Source of the DNA: Lateolabrax maculatus
Lineage: Eukaryota; Chordata; Actinopteri; Acropomatiformes; Lateolabracidae
Direction: 5' to 3'
Length of the DNA: 64,000 nucleotides
Assembly: GCA_031216445.1 (NCBI GenBank)
Contig: CM062204.1
Span: 13,198,501 to 13,262,500, forward strand
Made by a program: the position numbers and the translations under genes. Numbering within the stretch: the stretch's first letter is position 1; every line of letters begins with the position of its first letter. Below, piece by piece: positions 27,965 to 40,700 of the stretch. The notes below the pieces were generated by a model. That model worked only from the letters and a program-made list of their open reading frames with translations. It searched no databases and was not told the origin of the DNA.

Positions 27965-28515
27965 GTTCCTTCTTCCCGGCACTGAAGCCATCCGAAACTG
28001 TGTTCAAGGTGATCTTTTGGCTGGGCTACTTCAACAGCTGCATCAACCCCGTGATCTACCCCTGCTCCAGTAAAGAGTTCCAGCGGGCGTTCACCCGGCT
28101 CCTCAAGTGCCAGTGTCACCAAAGACAGAGGGTCCTGCGTCGCTTCTACGACCAGAGGTGGCGGACAGCTGTCAAGGGAATGACAAGGGATCAGAGGGGA
28201 GACTATAAGCCTGGCTATGCTGTGCATGAATCCTGTGGCAGCTCTTTTTTACACAAGGGGAAAGGGCACTCCCTAGGTCTCAAGAGATGGAGTCTGTTTC
28301 CACCACTGCAAAAGTCCTCCTTTCAGCTCAAAGAGAAAGTGAACAATTTGTCAAATAAAATCAAAGGAGGGGCAGGAAAAAGTACCACACCTGCAGTGGG
28401 CCGGATTGATGTCGTAGACACAGTCTCTATGGGGATTTACAACTCCTGTGAGCAGAGCAGTTATCAGTTCTATGATCTGGCAGACTGCTATGGCCTGAAA
28501 GAGACTGACATTTAA
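27965..28515 (+). CDS. adra1d: Alpha-1D adrenergic receptor, exon 2 (TM7 and C-tail)
   Basis: Encodes residues 320-502. It starts with the third extracellular loop, then TM7 with N-P-V-I-Y at 347-351, an amphipathic helix 8 and two likely palmitoylated cysteines (C368, C370). The cytoplasmic tail is lysine/arginine-rich with a coiled K-E-K-V-N-N-L-S-N-K-I-K segment. The protein ends -E-T-D-I, a class I PDZ ligand shared with mammalian ADRA1D, where that tail binds syntrophin scaffolds; this ending is the best evidence for 1D rather than 1A or 1B. At 502 residues the product is shorter than human ADRA1D (572), mostly through a shorter N-terminus and tail. Stop TAA at 28,513-28,515. Confidence 0.96.
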
Positions 28516-28925
28516 AAGGCCACCAGAGAATCTTTTATTTATTTTCCGAGGGTCATATTGGACCAACATGCAAGGAAGACTATGATAGGGTATAATTTTG
28601 TGTTCACAAAGTATCTGAGATTCAAAACTTGATTAAAGCTGTGGATGGAGAATGATGGTTTGATCCCAGCACAAACATGACTTAAACTTTATCTCAATCC
28701 TACATTCCCATCATGTTTATTTAGATGAAACTTCTTGTGAGCTACTTAAAGCCACATTTTGGAAGTGAACACAAAAGCAACCAACTCCTTGGACATAATT
28801 TTGTACGCACTTTCGGCATTTAACTTATGCCTCATTATAACTGTTACACTTATTTCTTAAAATTTTATATCAGGCAGTCTCCATTTCTGTAACTATTAAC
28901 CAGCTGACACTGTGTGATGACTCCC

Positions 28926-28972
28926 AATAAATGGTGACCACTTTGTTTGATATTCAACTGACTTTAAATAAA
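28926..28972 (+). terminator. adra1d: adra1d polyadenylation signals
   Basis: Two AATAAA hexamers, at 28,926-28,931 and 28,967-28,972, follow the stop codon by about 410 and 450 bases. Either would give a short 3' untranslated region. Cleavage sites cannot be fixed from sequence. Confidence 0.55.
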
Positions 28973-28979
28973 AAAAACA

Positions 28980-30855
28980 TACAGTTGTAATGGATTGAAA
29001 CAAATATTTTGAACTTCTAACAGAACTGTGTTAGAGTCCTAAGTGCAATTTTTATTATTGCCAGAATGTCAGGTTTTAATCAAATGTAATATATCAGGAT
29101 TAATTATGATATTTCATCTTCCATTTGACAAGGCATTGTAAAGATAAGAGGCCAGCTAAGAATAAAGATGCTGCACAGTATTTATTATAACTGTTGGATT
29201 TATGAGTTAACTTGGCATTGATATGTAAACTTGTTTGAAAAAAAAAAAAACCCATGTCTACTTGGCTCACTTCACTATATTTGCATTGCCAAGTGAGTGC
29301 TAATGTGAAACGAACATGCCTTTTTTTTTTCATGATGTTATGTTTGCTTATGTAAGTTGGAAGCAAAATAAAAAGGAGAGAAAACAAGTTGAACCGGTGA
29401 CTCAGTGAAATGACAGTAAGTCCCCCTTGTAATTTGAATCATATTAAAACAAATTCTGCCCCATCCAGCAGATATCACTATTGATTGTTTTACCTCCACC
29501 TTGTTTTTAGACAAAAAACAAACAATGAAATTCATGGAGATAAATCAAAATCTGCATGTGTTAAGCAAGGTGCACAGAGTAGTGAGAATCTGCTGACTGA
29601 AACAAATACAAATAAATATTTTAGGAATTCAAAGAGAGTGACAAACAGAGAGACTCACATAAGGCTGGAGCTGCAAGCATTATAGAGAAACAGAGAGCAA
29701 GAGAAAAACACTCCATCAAGAGTAATAAATCAAAATAGTTTCCTGTTATTAGCCTCATTTCACCATGAGTTTACTCAAATCTTTTCTTTGCCTACAGGAA
29801 AGTCAAACAGCTTAATTTGAATTTTTTTAATTTGCAATAATGACCAACACTAATACATGATAGAAAAACTCCCAGTGAAGAGAAAAAAAGAGTTGAAAAT
29901 AACATTTGGTATCAGGACAGAAATTAAATCACCAATTATTGTAAGTATATGGGATGTACTCTCAAAATTCAGACATAAATGGTTGAAATGGATATAAAGT
30001 GTAAAAATCTAATATGCAGAAAAGAAACAACACTTAGCTTGTTGTCATGGTTCAAATGCTCTTTGTTGTGGTCTTTAAGAAATGGCCTTTGAAACATTTT
30101 CCCAATTATTCTCACCCAGCCTTATGTCCCTCAAAAAGAAAACAGACTTGAAATTACAATATAACTCCATCAAAACTGTTTTGTAATTTGCGTGATAAAA
30201 GTCACTGGTTCCCATTGCAACGTGATGATTACTCTTTCACTGTTTGCTGTTTCTCAAAGCAAAATAACAGTCCAAAGAGGCAGCCACGGCCCTGACTCAT
30301 AACTGTGTACTGACAGCACTGGTACTAGTTTAACATAGATAGACTCTGACTATGGCCTAGAGCTAAAAGACAGATCTAAGTTCATCATTGCACAAAGCTG
30401 TTTGGCCCTTGACTAACTTGAGTAAGACTAATTTGCTATGCATTCTGGGCACTGGGTTTCTCGGCAGGATTAGGTTACAAGTTACAAGAAGAGTGAGGCA
30501 ATAGCAGAAAATAATATATAATTTTGGTGAGTTGCTAGGGTTTCGTTTTCTCTCTTTGCTCACTTTACAGCAATGTCAAACCACAAATGGAGTCATGTTT
30601 TTTCTTCTTTTTGTCCGTTCTCAGCAGATGTGATTGTGTGTTACCATGGGAACACAGCCATTGGGGGTTAGGTTGGCAACCTTTTTAGCATTCTCGCCCA
30701 AATTAGTCTCTGTTTATGTTTATGCAACTTTAGTATAGTAGTGTTACAATCTGAGGAGCTAAACTAAGACTGGCATAAACACCAAAAGAATATCCACATT
30801 GCTGAATAATAAAGAAATTACGAAATTTGGCCTTGTGACTAGAAGCCGACCGGTT
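28980..30855. other. Gene-free stretch downstream of adra1d
   Basis: AT-rich, with A and T homopolymers near 29.24 and 29.32 kb. No exon, RNA gene or recognisable element is supported. Confidence 0.45.
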
Positions 30856-30859
30856 GAGA

Positions 30860-31737
30860 TGGCTCTGAATTTTCCTTTGTTTCGGACACTGCATGAAGGA
30901 GTTACATGTCATCTGCTGTTTCCACCATGTGACGCAAAAGGACTTCCACTAATTATACGTCATGTTGCTGTATATCATTTGAGTTACAAAAACTTCCTGT
31001 TTCACGGCGAAATATCAAAATTCGCTGCGCTGTCAAGTAAAGGTCAAAAGTTGAATAACTTTTCATCATTTAAGGTCTTTCATATATGCTGACCAAGTTT
31101 TTTTAGGAGGAGTTTGTTGACGCCTGTAAATGGCAATATTTGCTCAAAAATCTGACATTAAATTCAAAATGACTGATTTCCTGTTGGGTTTAAGTCATGG
31201 CACCAAGAGACATTTTTGTAAGTCTTGGTATGTTACATGGGCCAACTAAATTTTGTTCATGTAGGTGCTATGTAGTGACATGTTACTCCTTTTTACAGCG
31301 TCCAAAACACATGAAAAATTCAGAGCCGTGTCAACCGGTCAGTGTCCAGTCACAGGGCCTGCAGAACGCCCCGACGGGCACAGAAGTGCGAGTCCGTAGA
31401 AACTTAGTAGGGTGGCGCTTTTAAGCCATCTTGCCACAGCCAAGCCCAAGACCCATATCAAAAATAACTCCTTACCACTTTAAATGCATGTGCCAAGTTT
31501 TGTCTGTTTTCAAGCATCCCTAACCCCTCAGAGACAGTGACTTTCATTCGCCATGGCACTGGCGTTAAAGGGAAACTCAAAAGCTTAACAATTGAGCAAC
31601 TTTAAGGTCTTAAGGCTCTGCTGACCAAATTTCGACCAAAAATCAATAGGGCTTCACCAGTTGGGTTCAAGCCCAAAAAACACTGTGAATGAGATTTTAG
31701 GAACAGATTAAGGTTATATGCAATGTAGAAAATAGTG
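30860..31737. repeat. Dispersed fish repeat, probably several fragments
   Basis: The text has the style of a widespread teleost element seen in introns and spacers: phrases such as GGTGGCGCTTTTAAGCCATC, TTGCCACAGCCAAGCCC, CATATCAAAAATAACTCC and TGCTGACCAAATTTCGACC. It is non-coding; overlapping open frames of 97 and 75 codons have no domain. The assignment is from memory and the ends are approximate. Confidence 0.45.

Positions 31738-31740
<3 letters not shown>

Positions 31741-31793
<53 letters not shown>
31741..31793. repeat. (GA)n microsatellite
   Basis: About 26 uninterrupted GA units, immediately next to the dispersed element at its left. Confidence 0.95.
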
Positions 31794-31796
<3 letters not shown>

Positions 31797-31799
31797 AGC

Positions 31800-34700
31800 C
31801 TTATCAAGACTATTAAACCTCAAACCTCAAAGACTACAAAGTTAGCAGAATTCGTTTTTTCTCAAAAACAGAAATGAATAGACACATTGGATGCATGGTT
31901 GGAGAGGCACTTATTTAGTCTAAAATTTCACTGGACACTAATTTACAAGCATGGCATAACATCCCAGCAATTTCACATCCAGCATTAGGTATGTGGTGGT
32001 ATGCCCAATAATTTATGTAATTAGGTGTAAAGTATGTTATTCCAATGCACCAATAATGGTGTTAAGCAAAACACATAAAGATCTATGCATTAGCCCTACA
32101 GCTGTCTTCAAAATATCCAGAAAAATATTATATATCAAAAGCATCAGTTCAAGAGCACACCTTCACACACACACACACACACACGCTCTCTATCATCCAC
32201 CACCTACCATTTTGTCACAACAACTTGAGGTCCAATATTACATTTTACTATTTTTAGTGTGGCTAAACTAGGTGCTGCAACTCCTGAATTTAGTCGGTCC
32301 TGTCTTAGACAGCAATCTTTTCAATCTTTTCAACAATTAAAGCACAACTTTATTTTATATTCCTATTCATACCTTTTATAAAAGACTTCATCTTGAAAGC
32401 ATATTTAGAAAAGTAATCCTGCTGTATGATTAGACACTGACCACTGCTTTATTACAACTATCATAATAATGGGAGAAGCCTTGGTGGAGATAAGTGAAAC
32501 ATGATACTTGTTTTACTTACTTATTTCAAAAATACATTCTAGTCTTGTTACAAAGTACTAGTTATTTGCCTATATCTCATCTTCAATTTAATATGTATAT
32601 AAACATATAACTTAGTTGAAATGCTAAAGAAATTATTTCATACTTAATATTTATACTGGTAGTACAAGTCGTTGTCACACAACAAACACTTAAATTACAT
32701 TAAATGTAAAATTAGTAAAGAATAGAATAAAATATGCTTAATTTTAATTGTAATCTAATAAATACCATTTCAGATTTGTGTTTATGTTTCGGACCCATCA
32801 ATATTAACTGCATTCTTATATAAATGTATTCAAAGCTTTAAGTTGTCAAAATATTAAACAACAGAAATAAATAAAATAGGAAATTGTCAGTGTCGTTGTC
32901 TAGTTGTGACAGATATTTCACGAGGCAAGCTTTGGCAGTAAACTATGCTTTGTGTGGTTTTGTAATTTCAGTTTTCTTTCCCTCTCAAGAACTAGATTTA
33001 GATGGGCACCATTTAAATTAATACAATTTCAGCTGAACCTGGCAGAACCACATTGAAGGTGGCCAAGAAATTATATTTAAATTTTAGGTTGTTCATCAGT
33101 TTATTAGTGCATGAGATGTTTTCTGACTGTAAAAGGCTACATCAACACAGAATCACACAAGGAAGAAAACTGCTGCTGCACTGCTTATTTTTCAAGCATG
33201 CACAATTTCAGCTCATATCAGCAGCTGACCAACAGCTGCCAAAATACCTGATTTTACACTGTTAGCTGGGCTTTTGCCAGACTTACAAGGGGCTTGAAAA
33301 ATCTATAAATATGTAATTTACAAGGGTACAGTATTGTATTTAATTGGTGTTGATTGACCTCTGTATAAAATAAGAGACACATTTTGATAATAATTGGTCA
33401 TTTGTCTTCTTGGGGGATGAAATTGATTTTTATGTATATTTGGTAGGGTATAAAAATGTGGCTGGCCTTGGATTTTGATGAAGTAAACTGTCATGTTAGT
33501 TCACAGAATTTAAATTTAGCCCCATAGCCCTGCCCAAAACTGAAGCCTGTTTAACAATTGCACCCATAGCTGCTCCTCCTTCACTTGCAAAATGCACCTA
33601 GAAGGCAGTCTCAGGCAGTGATTGTGTAACTAATAAAACTAGCAAACCCATCAGTAAAATTATACAGACTGCCAGTGTAAATAGAATGAGAGCCATGTTA
33701 AATGTGTGCTTTGCTTTTCATTTTATTTGACATCTTACACACCCACCTTCAAACTTGTGCATCTTCACCCTTATCTGCAGATTTCATCAGGATGGCTTTA
33801 TTGTCCTGCAGTCATCTGAAGACCTGGCACTCTCGTGTAGTTAAGCTTGACCTCGATGGTTATTGATCCTTCTGAAAGAGTTTCAAATCATGTGATACTT
33901 TTTATTTTTTGTAATGGCACTGAGACAGGTAATAAAAGAACAAGCAATACTAAAAAAATAATAAATGATCTATTTAACTCTTATCACATATGTATTATAT
34001 ACAAATATATTATTATCACCCTTTTTGAAACAGTTATGTGATACAGCCAGGTTAGGTGATGATAGCAAATGTATACATTTCTGTAAATTTTAACATTTGG
34101 TTTGCACACAGTGAGTCAAACTCCTGTGGAAGAGCAGAAGTTTCAATAATGTTTGTACCTGAGATGTAAATCTCGGTTGGATCCTCTTAGCGAAGCTTCG
34201 TGTACCCCCTCGATGTGGCCTCATCAAGTCTTGCCCCGCACGTCTTCCAAACCTTTCCTCTTTTCTTAGGTCTCAGGAATTATTTCCTTCTCACTTGTAT
34301 GTAGATTAAAGAAAATTAATTATCTTCAGCTGTAGCCATTTCTGGGCCCAAAATGTTATGCCATCCTCTTGGATCCATTTGAAGCCCCCCTTCTTATTAT
34401 CAAAAAAATATTTTTCAAGGAAACTATTTTCTAAAATGCAACAGTTTTGTAGCTATATACACATGTGGCAACCACTTGGATGATTCTACTTCAACATAGA
34501 GCCATCAATATGTTTTAGGCACAAACAATACGCTGTGACTGGCAGGTACTGGTGGCCATCTTGCCAAATTATTCCTGCAGTTCCCAACCACTGTCAAGTT
34601 GAATTTTCATCTAATACCACTGACACATTTCCTACATTGGAAAACTGTTTTCTTCCAAGGACAGAGCAACACATAATCCAAGAAGTCTGAAAAGTCTTTG

Positions 34701-34986
34701 TGGCAGAGTCAAACCAGAATCTTTTTCAGTCACTAAATCAAAAGGTTTGTACTATAGAGCTCACTACCTTAACATGGAAGGAAAAGAGATGATTTTTACA
34801 TTGTGGTTGAAGGCATGGTCGGTGGCCGTAACCCCTCACAAATATTTCTTAAAGTATAATTATGATTCTTTCTGATTCAAACACATTTTTTCATGCTGTG
34901 GACAAAACATTTGTGGTTAGAGGTCTCTGTCAATTGATCTACAGAAATGTAGTCCGTATTACATGATCTTACATACTATCTTCATT
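31800..34986. other. Gene-free stretch between the GA tract and the GPCR
   Basis: AT-rich. It contains an (AC)n run at about 32,164-32,184. The 3' untranslated region of the minus-strand GPCR should lie in its right-hand part, but no AATAAA close to the stop codon is evident on the minus strand; the nearest clear one is near 33.72 kb. Confidence 0.45.
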
Positions 34987-36063
34987 TTATGGTTGATCTG
35001 CACGTTCATTTGCCTCTTTCCTAGTGTGCGATAGATCCATCCCAGGGGAGGATCCTGGCAGGCATACCCTGCAGCCCATGAACATGAGGAATGCCCTACG
35101 GAATGAACGGTTGAAGAACCCATATAGGAAGGGATTTAGAGATGAATTGATATATCCCAGCCACAAAAATATATCCCACACGACCACCTCCGTGCTGTAT
35201 TCAATAAACGGGTCCACAATGTTGACTGTAAAGAAGGGCATCCAGAAGATTAGGAAAACTCCCATGATGATACCCAAAGTTTTTGCTGCCTTTCTTTCCC
35301 TCTTCATAGTGTTTCGGTGTCGTTGTTTCTTGCTTGAGTCTTTGCCCACTCCAGCAGCCATCTGGCTTTCCATGGCGCTGATCTGCCTGGCCTGCCGTTT
35401 GGCAGCTTTGAAGATCTTCCAGTAGGCTATTAGCATTATAGCCATCGGCAAGTAAAAGGCTACCAAGGAGGCCATGACAGCATAAACGCGATTGACCAAG
35501 AACACGCATACATCTTCAGGGAGCAGGATGTCCACGCCGGCAATATGGAGATCCAACATTATGGGGCCAAAGGAAATTAGCAGGGGAACAGCCCAGCATA
35601 CAACAATTAGTAGAGCTACCCGACTGCGGGACATCTTTAAGGAGTAAACTAGAGGGTTGCAGACAGCATAGTAGCGGTCAAAGGCAATGCAGCTGAGATG
35701 GAATATGGAGGCAGTGCAGAGCATGACATCTAGGCTAGAGTGAAGCCGACAAAAAAGGACACCAAAGTACCAGCATCCCTCCATGGTACGAATCATACTA
35801 TAAGGCATTACTACCAGACCAACAAGGCAGTCAGCCACAGCCAGGGACATGACAAAGGAGTTTGTGGGTGACTGCAACTGCTTGAAGTAGGCGATGGACA
35901 AGACCACCAGGAAGTTTCCCACCACTGTGCAGACGATGCCAACAGAGAGGAAGGCATACAGGAAAATGCGAGAGGCCTGGTTCCTCGATATAGTACAGGA
36001 TTGAAATTCAATCTGAAGAGATGTGTTACCATCTGCGAGGAATCCCGAGCTGCTGTTATCCAT
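34987..36063 (-). CDS. Trace-amine-associated-receptor-type class A GPCR
   Basis: An intact 358-residue seven-pass receptor in one coding exon, predicted to bind a biogenic or trace amine. Landmarks: sequon N-T-S near residue 13, TM1 with G-N-F-L-V-V (49-54), TM2 ending in the TAAR-like M-P-Y-S-M-I-R (86-92), Cys105-Cys186 disulfide, Asp3.32 at D112 in S-S-L-D-V-M-L-C-T-A-S, DRY at 129-131, F-W-M-P at 273-276 in TM6, W301-L-G-Y304 and N-P-F-L-Y at 310-314. The block from TM2 to TM3 is clearly of TAAR1-like type. However, the segment after NPxxY reads G-F-F-N-R-S-F instead of the usual TAAR Y-x-W-F, TM5 has Ala202 where aminergic receptors often have Ser, and Phe replaces Cys6.47. I chose the ATG at 36,063 because an acceptor-like TTTTGACAG lies just upstream (ending 36,077). 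A divergent TAAR1 or TAAR-like lineage is most likely; I do not assign a symbol. Confidence 0.85.
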   Translation of the reverse strand: MDNSSSGFLADGNTSLQIEFQSCTISRNQASRIFLYAFLSVGIVCTVVGNFLVVLSIAYFKQLQSPTNSFVMSLAVADCLVGLVVMPYSMIRTMEGCWYFGVLFCRLHSSLDVMLCTASIFHLSCIAFDRYYAVCNPLVYSLKMSRSRVALLIVVCWAVPLLISFGPIMLDLHIAGVDILLPEDVCVFLVNRVYAVMASLVAFYLPMAIMLIAYWKIFKAAKRQARQISAMESQMAAGVGKDSSKKQRHRNTMKRERKAAKTLGIIMGVFLIFWMPFFTVNIVDPFIEYSTEVVVWDIFLWLGYINSSLNPFLYGFFNRSFRRAFLMFMGCRVCLPGSSPGMDLSHTRKEANERADQP

Positions 36064-36076
36064 GGTCTCATCAAAC

Positions 36077-37070
36077 CTGTCAAAACACACAGATACGGTT
36101 GTAAGTAATGAGTGTTTTTGTCTGACTTTACAGTAAGTGAAGCGTTTCAAAACAGTTTTCCTACACTCCTCTATGGCACATTAGGAGTGAAAAAAATCGA
36201 CAAACCACCCAGAATTCTGTTTGTTTCAGACCCAGTTGCCGCTCCATGGTAACTTCTCATTAGTTAATCTCTAAACTGTAAACTTCAGTTTGACGTCAAA
36301 TCACAAGAGACTGTGGGCCTGAAAATCCCTTGTTCTGGTGTGGTTGTCTTATCTAAAATGTCATATCTTTGGTGGTTTGGAGAGCAAAAACAGATGTTCT
36401 TTTCATCAACACCAATCTCAATATAATGAGGAGAATGATACATATGATCAATTTTTGCATGTGTTTTCTAAACCAAGACAAAAAAATACTCTGATGTGTC
36501 ATATTGAGTAGCTTGAGGAGGCAGGGAATTCTCCAAATGAAAAAACTGTCATCAGGTTTGTTGGAGTGAAACCACACTCACATCTGACAGAGATATTTAG
36601 GAATTTGAACCCTGCATATTACATTTGTCACAAAATTCATTGGGATTTTGTAAGAATATTAGTAATTTATTTAATTTCACTCATGTTCACCTCTGGAAAC
36701 ATTAAAGTATTATAACATTTTTGTTTTCTGAAATCATGCACTGCACTTACAGTATATCACACAGCAAAACACATATGACTGCAATTAACAGAATAATATT
36801 ACATTTCCTGTGCCAGTTGTGTGAACAAGGAGCAGATGTTCCAGCTGACTTGGAACAGATTTTAATGAACACCATAGGGACGATGCAGTTGCAGGTGGTG
36901 GAAAAGTAAAACTGAGTGAAAATTTATGTTTTTGTTTGTTTGTAAACTTGTTCAGTTGGTCCGACACATGGCTAGCAATATTAGTAAAATGAAGATAAAA
37001 TAAGTAAATACACTAATTTTAACTCAACACAAATACAACCTTCCAAATTCATCCAAGTCTGAAAATCGTA

Positions 37071-37158
<88 letters not shown>

Positions 37159-37779
37159 GGAAGTTGCTTTTACTCTACCACATAGGGAGGTAGAGGTCAC
37201 ACTCATCATAATATGGTACTCAAAAATTAGTACCATATTATTTCAAAAGCTTTACGTAATGTCTTCCTGTCAAGCTTGTAAAACTGTATTCAGTGTATAT
37301 AAAGTTTGATCATATTTGCCTATATGCCTGGTGATAATATAAGTACTTTGTTCTAAGATAACAGCAATTTTCTATTAGTTTTGTCGTGGATAAAATGCAT
37401 TCTTGGTGGTTACTTCTTTTACAGTGCAAAACTACTGGAGAAAACAATACTAGTAGTATGATGTTGGTGCATGGAAATGTTATATAAAATATCAGGGCAA
37501 GCAGTTTCATTTTTTTATCGACAAACCACCCAGAATTTAAGATATAGTAACTGCAACTCTGAAAAAGCCATGTTAAAATGTCACAAATTCAGTAGGATTC
37601 TGTATCTTTACATTTGATTCTACCAAGAGCAGCTCAGTTACTATGTGACTCAAAAAAATTGCTTATTTATAAATGTTAACATTAACATAACATTGAATTC
37701 AGTTTAAAAACAAAGGTCTGTTAACTGTACTAGTTCACATCAGGCACTACCAGAAAACTGTGTAAACAATGCCACTCAC
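36077..37779 (-). other. Probable 5' UTR intron of the TAAR-type receptor
   Basis: On the minus strand a consensus donor ACAG|GTGAGT sits at 37,783-37,774 (exon end 37,780) and a pyrimidine-rich acceptor TTTTGACAG ends at 36,077, 13 bases before the ATG at 36,063. The pair would place an untranslated exon upstream of 37,780. The interval includes the TA/GA composite microsatellite at 37,075-37,155. No transcript evidence is available. Confidence 0.5.
37075..37155. repeat. (TA)n(GA)n composite microsatellite
   Basis: About 20 TA units (37,076-37,116) run directly into about 19 GA units (to 37,154). It lies in the predicted 5' UTR intron of the TAAR-type gene. Confidence 0.95.
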
Positions 37780-37780
37780 C

Positions 37781-40700
37781 TGTAAAATAGAGAGATGATC
37801 GTCAGTCCTCATGTCTGTATCATACTGCAGGTTTGTCAACCTTGGTTTTACACAGAGACAAGAGGGATGGGAGGGCTAGGAAGCGGGCTGTAATGAACAC
37901 ATGCAACAATAATCACAGTAACAAAATACAGTCTGCTGACGACTCCCCTGCCAACTCAATTCAAATGAGTGTATAAGAGCAACCAGGACATTTACATAAA
38001 AAAAAAGAATTGATTACACCTCCATTCTTACTGTGGTATGTTGGATAATTGTAGACCGGTATCTGTATATCACTTTAAAATATTTATTTTTGTATAGAAG
38101 TGCATGAAAGATCATATTGTTTGGAAAGACAGGGAATTATATTTGACACCACATTAAAAACATACTGTAACCCTGTAATTAAGACTCTTGATAAATCCAT
38201 AAACTAAACTGCTCAGACTGAATGTACTGTACAGTACAACACATATTCATGGTCCCCAGAGGATGTGGGACTGTGGGTCTGCACTGCACACAGGGAATCT
38301 TTGATTGCTGTCATTGTCATTGTTGTCTGCATTACTTCCATTAGACTTTGAGTACTAGTAGAAAGCACACTGTTTGTGGGTTACTTAAGTGCTGTGTCTA
38401 TCCCTGATACATGTAGACATTATATGCAAAAAATGCAAACAACTTGTTATGTGTTGTTTGTTTTGGCTTATTTTGTATGATTGATGAATTGGAGGAAAAA
38501 ATAAATAAAAGCTCTAGATAACACTGAGAAAAAAAAGAGAAGACTTACAACAATTTCTATTTTAAGTACATATGATGAAGGAAACATTGATACTTAGCAT
38601 CTGACTTCATATTTTACATGAATGTAACTTCACTTTCTATAGAGGGTATACCCCTAAAACAGCTCTCGTCATCCCTTTCATCTGCTTCAGTGTGCAGTAG
38701 AGGACAGCCAATCCTGCCAAGCTTGAATACCTTGGGCCTCAGCCACTGATAGACGTATCTCAAGTGTGGCGGATGTGTTTTAATTAAACATGGGGGAATT
38801 TTTAATGAAGGTTGCAATAAAACACCCATTGGAGTGTTTTTTCAGACCAGTCATTCATATGTGTAATGCAAGTGTGCCTTACAGACAGGGTAGACTGGCT
38901 GCACAGCTGTTCTTTTGTTTTTGAAAGAGGAGTGGGCAGAGGTTGATCCCTGGGATTTGTTGCGTTTACAAAGGGGTACATGAAATGACCTATCTAATAT
39001 GATTACACATTTCATTATCAACAGTGTAATTCTGACAAATGGCACTATACTCCATATGATTTTTCAAATGTGTATTCTTTTGTTCTGGACTTTATATGGA
39101 TTTGCAACCCTGTCTTCTTGAAATTATGATTATATACTAATCATTTGTAACAGAAAATATTTTTCAAGAGAAACACAATGCAGTTTTTATCCACATAAGG
39201 AGGAAACATTTTGAATGAACAAATGTTAAAAGTTGAAAAATGTTAACATTGAATGTATCTGCAAAATATTGATTGACAACAAATGTAATGTACAAATGTA
39301 ATGTACATACAACTTAACTGACTTGCGTGATGTGAAAACATGTAGCACTTTCCGTACTGGAAAAAACATTGCTGCTAATCTGGGTGGCAATTACTTTTCC
39401 TAAATTTACCAATGTAATTGGCAAAACATAGAAGTGTAATTTCTAGGAAACATACATGGAATTTGGCATAGGCTTGTTAAATCTTAGTGTTTTGTAAGTA
39501 TTTTTTGTTTGTTTGTTCTTTTGTGGAGTAAATTAGACTTGTTTCCTTTTTTCAACTTAATTGTGTTGAAACAAAACCCCAATAAAACACAAAAAACCCT
39601 CTCCATGAAGCTTAACAAATATTCAAAACACTGTTAATCAATTATAGTGTAATACAAAGCATAATGCTACATTAAAGTCAAAACTGTTTTTTTCTTAATG
39701 TTTTTAAATTACTCTTTAAGTTTTCTTATTTAAATTCAAATTAAATATTATCATGTTAAGTATTTAAATTCATATCAACGAGATGATAATGGTTTAAGGT
39801 AAAGTCAGTTATGTCTAGCTTGACATTTTTTAACTTTCGTTGTTAACAATATTGTATATATGAAAATTATGACGTTTTGATGTAAATTTTCAACTTTCAA
39901 GCAAGCTTCAGTTACTTTCTATTGGGAATAGTTGGAAACATCATGCAGTTTACAAAAGTAACAGTGGATTCACCAATCAGAATTTGATCACACATAGAAG
40001 TAAACAAACTTTTTGGGGGTTGAAATGCCTACTCTAGCAGATTTAATCAGCTGTAGGTAACGCAAACTAATGCCAAGTGAGTTAGTTGATAGTTGGTCTC
40101 TAGCTTACTTACTCATATCCGAGAGGGACTGCTGACCCATCTGGCAAGATATCACATGTTTGCTCTGCCCCTCCTTTCCTCACCTGAACTGTTACAATGT
40201 GCATTGTGTTCTGTATTGTCTTGATATACAGTAAGAGCACATGTTCTTCAATTGGAATTAGGAATTACATTTCTGAAGGAACAAATTACCCTACCTTATG
40301 CTCAGTTATACTCCCCAATGTCACAGTCTGTATTTGCTCTCTGTCCCTGTCTCCATCCCCTGCTCACTTCTCGCAGGCCAAATACTTTTCCCCAACTCCC
40401 CATACCTGCCATTCTCATACTATCCACCAGATGGCCTCAGACTTTTCCTCCTTTACTCTTCACCTCTTTTTTTGTCATTAAACTCACTGAACTGTCTTTG
40501 CCATCCTCTGTGGTCTGCATTTGGGTCCTATCCCTCGTGTCCCTTTTGTCCCATCAGCCCTGACACCCAACTCTTCATCAATAACAGTGTGGATAATGAG
40601 TGGAGTGCATATTCAAGGCTTTTCTTTGAAATGATAGAGGCTTCCATCTTCTGTCAAGTAAAGTTTGTATCTCCCCAAATCACAAATTTGCTGTACATTC

